From Oscillospiraceae bacterium (GTDB lineage: Bacteria > Bacillota > Clostridia > Oscillospirales > Ruminococcaceae), in the NCBI GenBank assembly GCA_029007035.1, contig JAQXHC010000030.1:1-46549 (forward strand): a stretch of 46,549 nt of DNA, in the 5' to 3' direction. Position 1 is the stretch's first letter. The number at the start of each line of letters is the position of its first letter. Position numbers and translations under genes: made by a program. This document shows, piece after piece, positions 32,736 through 41,443 of this stretch. The notes beneath the pieces are model-generated. The model ran no database searches and had not been told where the DNA came from. It saw nothing but the letters and a program-made list of their open reading frames with translations.

Positions 32736-34919
32736 TCAAACCTCATTTTCATCATCTTCGAGGACGAAATCGATATTGCCCTCGCTAACGTTTACAGCGG
32801 CACAGATCACGCGTACTTCGTCGCCGAGACGGTATGTTGCTCCGCTGAATTTTTCGGTGAGAGAGACAGGGTAGGAATAGTCATATTCGCCTTCGGGAAG
32901 AGATCTTATATGAACAAGCCCCTCCGCAGTATCGGGAAGAATGACGTAGAATCCGAAGCCGGTAACGCTTGAGATCCTTCCTGTGAATGACTCGCCGATG
33001 TGAGCCTTCATATACTCTGCTTTGCAGCAGTCCTCACATTCACGCTCAACAGCAACCGCGCGCACTTCTGCTTTGGATGAACGTTCCGCAGCGTTGACAG
33101 CAAATCCGCCATATCGTCTGGCAAGCCATTCGATGTTGTAGCCTGCGAGAACATCGGTAATAATGCGGTGAATTGCGAGATCCGGATAACGTCGGATAGG
33201 AGAGGTAAAGTGAGCGTAGTCGTCAAGAGCGAGTCCGAAATGGCCCTGCGGCTCGGGGGAATACTCTGCCTTTGACATCGACCGGAGTACCATCATATTA
33301 ACCGCTTCAAAGAATTCTGTCCCCCTCGCATTTTCAATGATTTCCTCAGCATGAACGGGTCTGAATTCAGTAAAGTTCGGACACTTTATACCGAATTTAG
33401 GTATATATTCCTTTAAATCCATGGTTTTCTCGGCAGGCGGAGCAAGGTGTACCCGATAAACGAACGGGATATTTTTTTCTCGTGCAAGTCTGGCGGCAGC
33501 TTCGTTCGCGGTAAGCATGAATTCCTCGATGATGCGCTCGGATTTGCCGCGTTCGCGGGGAGCAGCACCGACACACACATCGTTTTCATCCATAAACAGC
33601 TTTGATTCAACGGTTTCAAGCTCGGGAGCGTGACGTCGCCGTCTCTTTTTAATAAGAATATCCGCAAGCTCGTCCATAAGAGGAATCTCGTCACGGACGC
33701 AGGCATATTTGTCAGCTGTATCGTGTGATTCACAGCCGGCAAGGATTGAATTTATCTCCGAATAAATTCCTTTGACCCGTGAGCGGATTGCGCTTTTGCA
33801 AAAGCGGTATGAAATAATATTTCCATCGCAGTCAAGGTCGATGAAAGCCGAAAGCGTCAGTCTGTCCTCTCCGGGATTCAGAGAGCACACGCCGTTAGAA
33901 AGCTCTTTTGGGAGCATAGGGATAACCTTGTCTGCGTAGTAAATACTTGTTCCGCGTTTCATGGCCTCTTTGTCGAGAGCCGAATTACCTTTAACATAGT
34001 GCGAAACGTCGGCAATGTGTACGCCGAGCAGATATCCGCGGTCGGTCCGTTCTACAGAGACCGCATCGTCGAGGTCTTTGGATTCGGCACTGTCAATTGT
34101 AAAAATGTTCATATCGCGGAGGTCTTCCCGATTGTTCAGACTGTGTACCTGAACACCGCCCTCGGCAATTTTCACGGCTTCACGCTGAACGTCTGCCGGA
34201 AATTCATCCGGGACTCCGTGAGCTGCAAGAATTGCACCTATACACGAAGCCGAGCAGTCCGCATTGCCGAATACTTTTGTGACTTCGACCTTATGCTCGG
34301 CATGGCGTCGACCTCTATAGACGATTTTGGCGAGCACCTTATCACCGTCGGCAAACCTGACTTCGCTGCCGCAGCTGATTTTTATATGGTTGGCGGAAGC
34401 GGTATCCGGCACAAGGTAATATTCTCCGTCGATAAATTCAACTGAGCCTGTGAGCTCGCTTTTTCCGAAGCTGATTATTTCAACGACTTCTCCCTCGGGC
34501 TCGCCGGTACGGGATTCAATTTCAGAGATAAGGACTCTGTCTCCGGGCATAGCTCCCAGCATACGATTCCCCGGAATAAAATATTCGATGTCTTTATCGG
34601 TTTTTGCGAAGCCGAAAGTACGGCTCAGACGAACGATTTCAGCAGGAAAGAACCGCAGGCGCAAACAGAGTCCCACCTTGACATTTTTGTGAAGAACTAT
34701 AATTCCCTCACTTCGAAGCTGCTCAAAAGCGGCGGAGAAATTTTCCCTTCCGTATTTCTTGGTTCTGCATTTTTTTTCAAGCTCTCCGAGGAGCATATAT
34801 TTTTTTTCGTGTTTGCCGAGAAACATCAGGATTTTATTCCTGTAGCTCGCGGCACTGCATTTTTCCGCAGCAGCCTTTTTCGGCTTTGCGGAGGATTTTT
34901 TCTTGTTTTTTCCCGACAT
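32736..34919 (-). CDS. rnr: Ribonuclease R
   Basis: This 727-aa 3'-to-5' exoribonuclease degrades structured RNA and takes part in tmRNA-linked decay. An N-terminal Lys/Ala-rich tail is followed by a winged helix (KYMLLGELEKKCRTKKYG) and cold-shock domains. The RNB catalytic domain contains FTIDSAESKDLDDAVSVE, whose Asp residues bind Mg, and HYVKGNSALDKEAMKRGTS. A C-terminal S1 domain (GESFTGRISSVTGFGFYV) completes it. ATG 34919 is chosen because AGGAG precedes it; the longer frame to 35015 crosses the repeat region. secG lies upstream on the same strand, a common Firmicute order, but a hairpin separates them. Confidence 0.95.
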   Translation of the reverse strand: MSGKNKKKSSAKPKKAAAEKCSAASYRNKILMFLGKHEKKYMLLGELEKKCRTKKYGRENFSAAFEQLRSEGIIVLHKNVKVGLCLRLRFFPAEIVRLSRTFGFAKTDKDIEYFIPGNRMLGAMPGDRVLISEIESRTGEPEGEVVEIISFGKSELTGSVEFIDGEYYLVPDTASANHIKISCGSEVRFADGDKVLAKIVYRGRRHAEHKVEVTKVFGNADCSASCIGAILAAHGVPDEFPADVQREAVKIAEGGVQVHSLNNREDLRDMNIFTIDSAESKDLDDAVSVERTDRGYLLGVHIADVSHYVKGNSALDKEAMKRGTSIYYADKVIPMLPKELSNGVCSLNPGEDRLTLSAFIDLDCDGNIISYRFCKSAIRSRVKGIYSEINSILAGCESHDTADKYACVRDEIPLMDELADILIKKRRRRHAPELETVESKLFMDENDVCVGAAPRERGKSERIIEEFMLTANEAAARLAREKNIPFVYRVHLAPPAEKTMDLKEYIPKFGIKCPNFTEFRPVHAEEIIENARGTEFFEAVNMMVLRSMSKAEYSPEPQGHFGLALDDYAHFTSPIRRYPDLAIHRIITDVLAGYNIEWLARRYGGFAVNAAERSSKAEVRAVAVERECEDCCKAEYMKAHIGESFTGRISSVTGFGFYVILPDTAEGLVHIRSLPEGEYDYSYPVSLTEKFSGATYRLGDEVRVICAAVNVSEGNIDFVLEDDENEV

Positions 34920-34954
34920 AAAACACTCCTGTTTCAAATAGACTGCAATTGAAC

Positions 34955-35035
34955 GGCAGCACCGCAAAGTAAACGACAGCACCGCAAAGTAAACGACAGC
35001 ACATCTGTACGGCAATAATAATGCGGTATTACCCT
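34955..35035. repeat. Diverged inverted-repeat element with a 20-bp tandem repeat
   Basis: CGGCAGCACCGCAAAG at the left and GCGGTATTACCCT at the right correspond to the ends of the element at 23744-23802. Inside, the 20-nt unit CAGCACCGCAAAGTAAACGA occurs twice in tandem (34957-34976, 34977-34996) with a 6-nt third start. The element lies in the rnr leader. Confidence 0.6.
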
Positions 35036-35067
35036 AAAAAATAAACCCCATGACCTTTGTCACGGGG
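35036..35067 (-). terminator. Terminator between secG and rnr
   Basis: On the minus strand, CCCCGTGAC pairs with GTCATGGGG (one G-U pair) around a 4-nt loop, followed by TTTATTTTTT. It would end secG transcripts before rnr; rnr needs read-through or an unseen promoter near the repeat. Confidence 0.88.
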
Positions 35068-35185
35068 CAGAATGTTATAAACCGAAGCCTGTCTTTCGTT
35101 AAACTGCCTGTTTTCTCTGCGCAGCATACGGAATGTCTTCCGTACAGATGCGTGGCGAATTGCGGCACATCCCGAAAAACTATTC

Positions 35186-35443
35186 TTACTTGATGAACAG
35201 CGGAATAAGGTTAACGGCAAGAGTAGCGACGAACAGAACGATTCCGAAGAATCTTGTAACCTTGTTGAGGATAGCCTCACGGGTTCTGCCCTCATTCTTA
35301 CCGTAAAACGACTCGCTGCTTGCGCCTGTAAGAGCGGCGGTCATACTGTCCTGTGATTTCTGATCCTGCATAAGACAAATAATGACAATAGCAAGACAAA
35401 TAACGAGGATTACAGCTCCTCCGATGATTTCAAGTGTACTCAT
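35186..35443 (-). CDS. secG: Preprotein translocase subunit SecG
   Basis: This 85-aa SecYEG component has two membrane helices (about residues 4-25 and 57-80) joined by a Ser/Ala/Gly-rich loop with the SecG pattern (QDQKSQDSMTAALTG). It aids the export of preproteins such as the secreted cellulase and lipoproteins in this window. ATG 35443 gives the normal SecG N-terminus (MSTLEIIGG); the frame open to 35512 lies upstream of the promoter -10 box. GGAGG precedes the start by 11 nt, a wide spacing. Confidence 0.93.
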   Translation of the reverse strand: MSTLEIIGGAVILVICLAIVIICLMQDQKSQDSMTAALTGASSESFYGKNEGRTREAILNKVTRFFGIVLFVATLAVNLIPLFIK

Positions 35444-35500
35444 AGTAAAAAATGCCTCCGTAAAAAAGTAAGCAATAAATATTGCATTTGAATCTTTATA

Positions 35501-35529
35501 ATTATAGCACACCTTTTCAAAGATTTCAA
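35501..35529 (-). promoter_or_regulatory. SigA promoter of secG
   Basis: On the minus strand, TTGAAA (35529-35524), a 17-nt spacer and TATAAT (35506-35501) lie 58 nt before the secG start. Confidence 0.88.
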
Positions 35530-35641
35530 TAGCTTTTCCAAAAAAAATCTGACATTTTTTTCTTTTAATTTTGTACTAAACATACAATTTTACGCATAAG
35601 CTTGACTGTAAAGCCGATAATCACGGAAAGGAAAATCAGAA

Positions 35642-35920
35642 ATGCAGGATAAAAACGCAAAAACCAATCAGAATCTTATACTTGAAAACCGTAAAAGCCT
35701 TGTAATATCAGGCATAACGGATGTAGACAGCTTTGATGAAAAAGCGATATGCCTATATACTCAGCTTGGAGAACTAACGATTCAGGGCAGGGAACTGCAC
35801 ATCGACTCCATGAGCGTTGAAACCGGAGACATGACCGTAACGGGCGATATATGGGCGATAGTCTACGGCGATAAGGACAGGCATGGACCGCTTACTGCAT
35901 TGGGGAGACTTTTCAGATGA
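35642..35920 (+). CDS. yabP: Sporulation protein YabP
   Basis: This 92-aa YabP family protein is required, with YabQ, for spore cortex or outer layer formation in Bacillus. The core NRKSLVISGITDVDSFDE and the segment GELTIQGRELHIDSMSVETG match the family well. The end (GPLTALGRLFR) resembles the GFFSKLFR ending. AAAGGAAAA lies before the ATG. It overlaps yabQ by 4 nt (ATGA). Its presence suggests the organism forms spores or descends from spore formers. Confidence 0.9.
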   Translation: MQDKNAKTNQNLILENRKSLVISGITDVDSFDEKAICLYTQLGELTIQGRELHIDSMSVETGDMTVTGDIWAIVYGDKDRHGPLTALGRLFR

Positions 35921-36489
35921 ATGTTCCCGAAACATTTTTCAGCGTCCGTGAGCAGCTTATTCTTTTCGGACTTAGCATTGCCGGCGGAGCTGTGATGGGA
36001 CTTTTCTACGATCTTTTCCGCATCATCAGAACGGTCTTTCACCATAATTCCGTACTTGTCGCAGCTGAAGATATTGTTTTTCTGATAAGCTGGGCAATAT
36101 TTCTGATTGCATTTGCCGGAGCAGCTGCGCGCGGAGAATTCCGCTTCTATTACGTAATCGGAAGTCTGATCGGCTTCGCACTCTATATCGCCACTGTCGG
36201 CAGCGCCGTAATCTGTACCGTCCGCAAGCTCTGCACAGTGATTTCGGCTGTTCTAAGATTCATTATGCGCCCTTTTGTAAAGATATATGTATTTTTATGT
36301 AAGAAATACACCGTGAAATTTGTGGGAAGTTCCAAAGTTATTGTAAACTTTATTAAAAAAATTATAAAGGTATTGCAGAAACCTGCTGTTATGGTGTATA
36401 ATAAAAAGGCAAATAAATCAGGAAAGAACGTGAAAAGAATTGGCAAAACGGAAAAGAGGCAAGCAGCAAAAAAGAAAAGGTCTGTTTAA
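35917..36489 (+). CDS. yabQ: Spore cortex biosynthesis protein YabQ
   Basis: This 190-aa membrane protein has three or four hydrophobic helices in the first 110 residues (LFGLSIAGGAVMGLFYDLFR and IVFLISWAIFLIAFAGAA are clear). A strongly basic C-terminal tail follows (NKKANKSGKNVKRIGKTEKR). In Bacillus YabQ sits in the forespore-surrounding membrane and is needed for cortex formation. It is coupled to yabP by a 4-nt overlap. The last 50 nt also encode the start of divIC in another frame. Order yabP-yabQ-divIC-S1 protein matches Bacillus. Confidence 0.88.
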   Translation: MNVPETFFSVREQLILFGLSIAGGAVMGLFYDLFRIIRTVFHHNSVLVAAEDIVFLISWAIFLIAFAGAAARGEFRFYYVIGSLIGFALYIATVGSAVICTVRKLCTVISAVLRFIMRPFVKIYVFLCKKYTVKFVGSSKVIVNFIKKIIKVLQKPAVMVYNKKANKSGKNVKRIGKTEKRQAAKKKRSV

Positions 36490-36754
36490 CAGTCTGCTGG
36501 TGAAGCTTGTGGCAGTCGCTCTTGTAATAGGCTGCGGCGCGCTTATAATCACTACCGAGAATGACTGCGCCGAAAAGGAAAAGGAGCTTATCCTTATTCA
36601 GGAAAAAATAGACGCCTACAACGCCGAAAATATGGATCTCCAGCGTGACCTTGACAGCGACGATATGTCGGGATATATGGAAAAAGTCGCCCTTGAGGAG
36701 CGCGGCTATGCCTACCCCGACGAGCGCAGATTCTACGACACATCAAGGGACTAA
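36440..36754 (+). CDS. divIC: Septum formation initiator, FtsB/DivIC family
   Basis: This 104-aa division protein has a basic cytoplasmic N-terminus (MAKRKRGKQQKRKG), one membrane helix (LLVKLVAVALVIGCGALII) and an extracellular coiled coil (EKEKELILIQEKIDAYNAEN). A C-terminal domain ends EERGYAYPDERRF. It would join FtsL and DivIB in the division complex. The start codon is TTG at 36440, since no ATG precedes the membrane helix. The gene overlaps the end of yabQ by 50 nt, longer than usual, so the start should be treated as likely but not fixed. Confidence 0.87.
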   Translation: MAKRKRGKQQKRKGLFNSLLVKLVAVALVIGCGALIITTENDCAEKEKELILIQEKIDAYNAENMDLQRDLDSDDMSGYMEKVALEERGYAYPDERRFYDTSRD

Positions 36755-36778
36755 TTACAAAAGGAGTTTATAACGGTT

Positions 36779-37210
36779 ATGCAGCTGGAAATCGGAAAAA
36801 TTTACGAGGGAAAAGTCAAAGGAATCACGCAGTACGGAGCTTTTGTCGATATCGACGGCGGCGGTACGGGTATGGTACATATCTCCGAGGTCGCCAATGC
36901 CTTTGTCAGCGATATCAAGGAGTATCTGAAAGAGAATCAGCCGGTTAAGGTAAAGGTCATCGGGATCAATGAGGCGGGAAAGGTAAGCCTTTCTATCAAA
37001 AAAGCGGTCGATAATCCTCCGCAGCCCCGTCAGCCAAAGAAAAACGACGGCGGAAACAGACGCCCGAATGTATGGGAGCCTAAAAAACAACCTCCCATGA
37101 GCGAGCTTTCGTTCGAGGATATGCTTACGCGCTTCAAGCAGAACAGCGAGGAGCGGATGTGCGATCTGAAGAGAAGCACCGACCGGAAAAACGGTACTCG
37201 AAGAAAATAG
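36779..37210 (+). CDS. S1 RNA-binding domain protein (YabR-like)
   Basis: This 143-aa soluble protein has a canonical S1 domain at residues 1-75 (GKIYEGKVKGITQYGAFVDI, GMVHISEVANAFV, VKVIGINEAGKVSLSIKK) and a charged C-terminal tail. Close relatives named YabR lie next to divIC in Bacillus, as here. The exact role is unknown, but RNA or ribosome association is likely. AAGGAG precedes the ATG by about 12 nt. The terminator at 37225 closes the yabP operon. Confidence 0.9.
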   Translation: MQLEIGKIYEGKVKGITQYGAFVDIDGGGTGMVHISEVANAFVSDIKEYLKENQPVKVKVIGINEAGKVSLSIKKAVDNPPQPRQPKKNDGGNRRPNVWEPKKQPPMSELSFEDMLTRFKQNSEERMCDLKRSTDRKNGTRRK

Positions 37211-37224
37211 TTATTTGTATTTTG

Positions 37225-37249
37225 AGCGGACTTTGATGTCCGCTTTTTT
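37225..37249 (+). terminator. Terminator of the yabP-S1 operon
   Basis: AGCGGAC (37225-37231) pairs with GTCCGCT (37238-37244), followed by TTTTT. The spacer to the GH9 gene starts after it. Confidence 0.9.
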
Positions 37250-37365
37250 ATATTATTTTTAAAGTCAATATGCACTAAGATTATTATCAATGTTTGATTA
37301 AACTGACAAAATTATCATCAAATAACGCTTTGTACATAATTTGGTAACAAAATATTTCTATAATA

Positions 37366-37374
37366 TGATATAAT
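37366..37374 (+). promoter_or_regulatory. Extended -10 promoter of the GH9 cellulase
   Basis: TGATATAAT (37366-37374) is a consensus extended -10, but the -35 position has no good match. The leader that follows contains a GCTGTA/TACAGC hairpin (37397-37418) before the ribosome binding site AAAGGA. No operator can be named, but an activator-dependent promoter would fit the weak -35. Confidence 0.55.
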
Positions 37375-37443
37375 TGTTGTAATTGAAATTGATTCAGCTG
37401 TATTCCCTCTTGTACAGCGAAAATCATAAGAAAGGACGATATT

Positions 37444-39897
37444 ATGGCTAAATCATTAAAAAAAGTGCTCGCAGGCTTTGTGAGCGCAGCAATGCTTGCG
37501 GTATCGGTGCCTGTGACCTGTGCCGCTCCTGCGGCGGTTGCGGCAAGTGATCCCAATTATGCCGAGGCTCTTGAACTGTCACTTTATTTCTACGATGCGA
37601 ATATGTGCGGTACTGAGATAACAGACGGACCTCTTACGTGGCGCGGTGATTGTCATACCTATGACGCCGAGGCTTCGTTCGATAACGCGACAGGGCTCTC
37701 GGGTACAGCGAAATCGGTTGTTCAGGCTGCCAACGGCGGAGGAAATACCGCAGATGTTTCCGGCGGCTATCATGATGCAGGCGACCATGTTAAATTTAAC
37801 CTTACAATGGCATTCAACGGAGCTTCTCTCGGCTGGGCATACTACGCCTATCCCGAAGCTTTCAAAGATACCGGTACTGAGGCGCATCTCTTTTATATAA
37901 TGAGACGCACTGCCGATTATCTTATGAAAACAACCTATCTCGATGACAGCGGTAATGTTGCGGCTATCTGCCACACGGTCAGTGATACCAGAGATCATGA
38001 TATCTGGACAGCTCCTGAGATTCAGACCTATACCCGCCCGACTTACTGGCTTACCTCATCCAATAACAATACGAGAGTGTGCTTCCTCATGTCGGCTTCG
38101 ATGGCTGCAACAGCTTATTCGTTAAAGGAATCCGACCCGACATATGCTGCGGAATGCCTTAAATACGCTGATGCGCTGTTTAAATTCGGTTCACAGTACG
38201 GCGGCAATGAGACTTCCGGCATGGGCAGTATGTATGGTACTGATCCCAGCAATGCTCCCGGCGATAAGGCATGGGCACAGCTCTGGATGTATCTTGCTGA
38301 CAGCAGCAAATACTCCCTTCCTACAGCGAAGCCTACCTCAAACGGCTGCTATGACGGCTCTAACTATGACGGCTGGATCTACAGCTGGGGTAAGGTATGG
38401 GGCGGTTATGCCTGTCTTATGTCAAAGATTACAGGTGATTCATCGTACATTAACGAGGTTAAGTACAATTCCGACAGATACTCAAACAATAATGAGAAAA
38501 AATACTACATTATTGACGGCTGGGGCAACTCGCGTTATAACTGCGCTTGGCAGGCTTATGCCCTGACCTACGGCGAGACTGCGAATAATCAGGCGTATCT
38601 TGATGCCGCGAAATATCAGATGGATTTCATTCTCGGAAACAATCCTGCAGGCTACAGCTACCTCGTAGGCTACAGCGATAAATACCCGACCCGTATTCAT
38701 CACCGTGCCGCTAACCCCGACAAGGGCGAATCAAAGTATACCCTCTACGGTGCGCTTATCGGCGGAGCTTCCGACACAAGCGGCTCTATTACCGATGCAG
38801 TTGATTCATATGCTCAGACCGAAATGGCTCTCGATTACAACGCCTGCTTTACAGTTGCGATTGCAGGTATGTACGCGAATTATGGCGGTGATACTACAGC
38901 GGCAAAGAGCGTTATTGCCGGTGCTTCTGAGATTAACAGCGATTTCAGCTACGGCAGTGAGATAATTGTTGAACCTATTCAGTTCAAAGCCAGCGTAAGT
39001 GTTGTCGACGCTGATACCGGCGAGTATATCCCGAATGTGGGAATGCGTATGGAGACTAAGGGCGTCGGCGGCGATGTGGAGTGGAATACATCCGACGAAA
39101 ATCCCAAGACGATTCATGTATGTGATGGAGAAACAGGTATACCTTTTGAGGCGATAATCACTGATATGCCCGACGGATATGAGGATCCCAAGGATTCTCC
39201 GCACACTGTAACATTCTATACCAATGAGATCGAGGAGCTTGTGATTGCGTTAAAAAAAGCTGAGCAAAAGGTAAACGACAACAGTGCTTCATTTAAGGTT
39301 TACGACGAGGAGACCGGTGAGCTTGTCAGCGGCGCGGAGCTGTTCCTTGAAGAATACTTTACAGGCGTTGATGGCAATACAACTAAGGAGACGGTTGGAA
39401 CGTGGAACACCTCCGACGAGAATCCGAAAACATTCACAGGGCTGAAAGATTCTTTAGACGATGCGTATGTTTCCTATTACTGGGGAATCAGCAAGCTTCC
39501 CGACGGCTATGAGGATGCCATGATTACGGGTGATGGCGATAGTGTCAGCGCTCCGCCTAATAGATCGTTCGGATTTGAATACGGCACAAGCGAAAAGGAT
39601 TTGATAATATACGTTCCGCTTAGAAAGGCTGCAGAGCCGACTACCGGTGAAAGCCTGCTTTACGGAGATGCAGACGAAAGCGGAGAGGTAAACATCAATG
39701 ATGTTGTTGCAATTATGTGTTATGCGGCAAGTGAGGGCTCGAATCCGCTGCCGTCGGATAAAGCATATTTACAGGCTGACGTTTATAACAACGGAGACGG
39801 AGTAAATGCAAGTGATGCTGTATCAGTACAGAAACTTCTTGCAAAGACTGTTTCTGTTCTTCCTGAGTCATATGTTGCTCCTGCCTCTCAGGACTGA
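37444..39897 (+). CDS. GH9 endoglucanase with two Ig-like modules and a type I dockerin
   Basis: This 817-aa secreted cellulase has a signal peptide that ends near AAVAAS (about residue 35), followed by the GH9 barrel (about 36-490). Catalytic Asp111 and Asp114 lie in GGYHDAGDHVKF, the His is in RIHHRAANP and the acid Glu460 in YAQTEMALDYNA. Two related modules of about 100 residues follow (about 515-605 and 615-722). Each has strand pairs and the shared WNTSDENPKT stretch, and they look like Cna-B or SpaA-type folds. A type I dockerin (about 739-805) carries two Ca loops (GDADESGEVNIND and ADVYNNGDGVNASD). It should bind a cohesin scaffold and cut cellulose outside the cell. AAAGGA lies before the ATG. 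Confidence 0.94.
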   Translation: MAKSLKKVLAGFVSAAMLAVSVPVTCAAPAAVAASDPNYAEALELSLYFYDANMCGTEITDGPLTWRGDCHTYDAEASFDNATGLSGTAKSVVQAANGGGNTADVSGGYHDAGDHVKFNLTMAFNGASLGWAYYAYPEAFKDTGTEAHLFYIMRRTADYLMKTTYLDDSGNVAAICHTVSDTRDHDIWTAPEIQTYTRPTYWLTSSNNNTRVCFLMSASMAATAYSLKESDPTYAAECLKYADALFKFGSQYGGNETSGMGSMYGTDPSNAPGDKAWAQLWMYLADSSKYSLPTAKPTSNGCYDGSNYDGWIYSWGKVWGGYACLMSKITGDSSYINEVKYNSDRYSNNNEKKYYIIDGWGNSRYNCAWQAYALTYGETANNQAYLDAAKYQMDFILGNNPAGYSYLVGYSDKYPTRIHHRAANPDKGESKYTLYGALIGGASDTSGSITDAVDSYAQTEMALDYNACFTVAIAGMYANYGGDTTAAKSVIAGASEINSDFSYGSEIIVEPIQFKASVSVVDADTGEYIPNVGMRMETKGVGGDVEWNTSDENPKTIHVCDGETGIPFEAIITDMPDGYEDPKDSPHTVTFYTNEIEELVIALKKAEQKVNDNSASFKVYDEETGELVSGAELFLEEYFTGVDGNTTKETVGTWNTSDENPKTFTGLKDSLDDAYVSYYWGISKLPDGYEDAMITGDGDSVSAPPNRSFGFEYGTSEKDLIIYVPLRKAAEPTTGESLLYGDADESGEVNINDVVAIMCYAASEGSNPLPSDKAYLQADVYNNGDGVNASDAVSVQKLLAKTVSVLPESYVAPASQD

Positions 39898-40026
39898 ACA
39901 CAATAATGAGGTAAACAAATGGGATTCAGTGAAGCTCTGATTATAATTGCAAAAAGGTGCGTATTGTGCTGTAAGATGTGATTTTATCAGTGGTTTCTTA
40001 GTGGAAATATTATATATAAGTATTAC

Positions 40027-40063
40027 AAAACCGCTTTTGATACAATGCGTCAAAAGCGGTTTT
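40027..40063 (+). terminator. Terminator after the GH9 gene
   Basis: AAAACCGCTTTTGA (40027-40040) pairs perfectly with TCAAAAGCGGTTTT (40050-40063) around a 9-nt loop, followed by ATGTTTTTTG. The region between 39898 and 40026 shows no gene. Confidence 0.9.
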
Positions 40064-40078
40064 ATGTTTTTTGTGACG

Positions 40079-40107
40079 TTGACATTTATATGTTCCGATG
40101 AAATAAT
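40079..40107 (+). promoter_or_regulatory. SigA promoter of the antiporter gene
   Basis: TTGACA (40079-40084), a 17-nt spacer and AATAAT (40102-40107), 39 nt before the start at 40147. Confidence 0.8.
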
Positions 40108-40146
40108 AGAGTTATCAGCAAACAGATTTTTATGGAGATGAAAAAT

Positions 40147-41362
40147 ATGCTCGTTTTGAGATGGCTATGTGTATTATTGACGGCGTTTATAGCAGGAAAA
40201 CTATTGACAAAGTTAAAAATGCCATCCATACTCGGATGGCTGATAGCAGGTATGTTGCTCGGACCGAACGCTGCGGGACTTATGCCGCAGACGCTTATTG
40301 ATTCCCAATGGTATAAGCTGATTATTACCTGGATGCAATGTTCTTTTGGATTAATGCTTGGCACGGAATTGATATGGAAGAAGATAAAAAGCTATGGAAA
40401 GGCTTTGATGGTAACGACCTTAACACAGTCTCTCGGTACATTTTTATTTGTGTCGTTGGTTTTTGCCGCCGTTTTTTATTTTACAGGGATTCCTGTTTAT
40501 TTGGCATTCGCTTTTGGCGGCATTGCGCTTGCAACCGCCCCAGCTCCGGCGTTATCAATTGTGCAGGAGTTTCATACATCCGGACCTGTTACAAATACAC
40601 TCATTCCTATGGCAGTATTGGATGATGTCATAGGAATTGCTGTGTTTTTTTACGGTGAATTCGTTTATTGTCCGAGCTGTATCAGGCGGTGCGGTTCCGC
40701 TTTACATGATTCCTGTTATGATCTTTCTTCCTGTTATCATTGGTGCTTCTGTTGGGTTTGCCGCCGGAAAAGTACTTCAAAAGAGTTCAGGGAAAGCCGG
40801 TACATTGGCAACGCTTTTAATCGGTATTACAATTACGACCGCAATCGGACTGATTCTTAACAAGATGGTATTCACAAACATTGCGCTGAATTATATGCTT
40901 ATGGGGGTAGCTTTTTCTGCTGTTTTCTCCAATATGCTCCCGGAAGAGAAGCTGAATGAACTGATAAACTGGTTTCATCCTATTCTTGCTATCAGTTTAT
41001 TAGCTGCGATTGTCGATCTCGGTGCACCATTGGATTACCATTTGATTCTTGGCACCGGTCTGTATACCTTTGTATATATCGTGTCCTGTATATGCGGAAA
41101 ATACGGCGGTGCAAGACTTGGAGCGAAGATTACCGGAATGCCGGTTACTGTGCAGAAGTATCTTGGATTAACCTTGCTTCCGCATTCCGGAGTTTCATTG
41201 GTTTTCACAGGGATTATCAGTTCTGTACTGGCGTCAACTGAACCGGAACTGGCGACAATTGTTACAGGAACAATCGCTGCAGCTGCGGTTATCAATGAGA
41301 TTATTGCTGTAATTGCTGCGAAAAAAGGATTCGAGCTTGCGGATGAAATAAACGGGAAATAG
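40147..41362 (+). pseudogene. Cation/proton antiporter broken by a one-base frameshift
   Basis: The reading frame from ATG 40147 encodes the first ~170 residues of an antiporter of the Na_H_Exchanger family (GWLIAGMLLGPNAAGLMP, then IPMAVLDDVIGIAVFF). It shifts after a run of seven T at 40645-40651 and continues out of frame. The remaining ~235 residues (TVNSFIVRAVSGGAVPLYMI … LGAKITGMPVTVQKYLGL) lie in the other frame to the stop at 41362. Removing one T restores a continuous protein of about 404 aa with 10-12 helices. GGAGAT lies before ATG 40147. The cause could be mutation, phase variation in the T-run or a sequencing error. Confidence 0.82.
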
Positions 41363-41404
41363 CTTTTTGGAAGAATTTTCCGGTTTATCGTTAAGAATAT
41401 TAGA

Positions 41405-41443
41405 ATAACCTGAGGAGAATAAAATCTTCTCAGGTTATGTTTT
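41405..41443 (+). terminator. Terminator after the antiporter gene
   Basis: ATAACCTGAG (41405-41414) with GAGA next to it pairs with TCTTCTCAGGTTAT (41425-41438), followed by GTTTTT. One mismatch lies in the stem. Confidence 0.88.
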
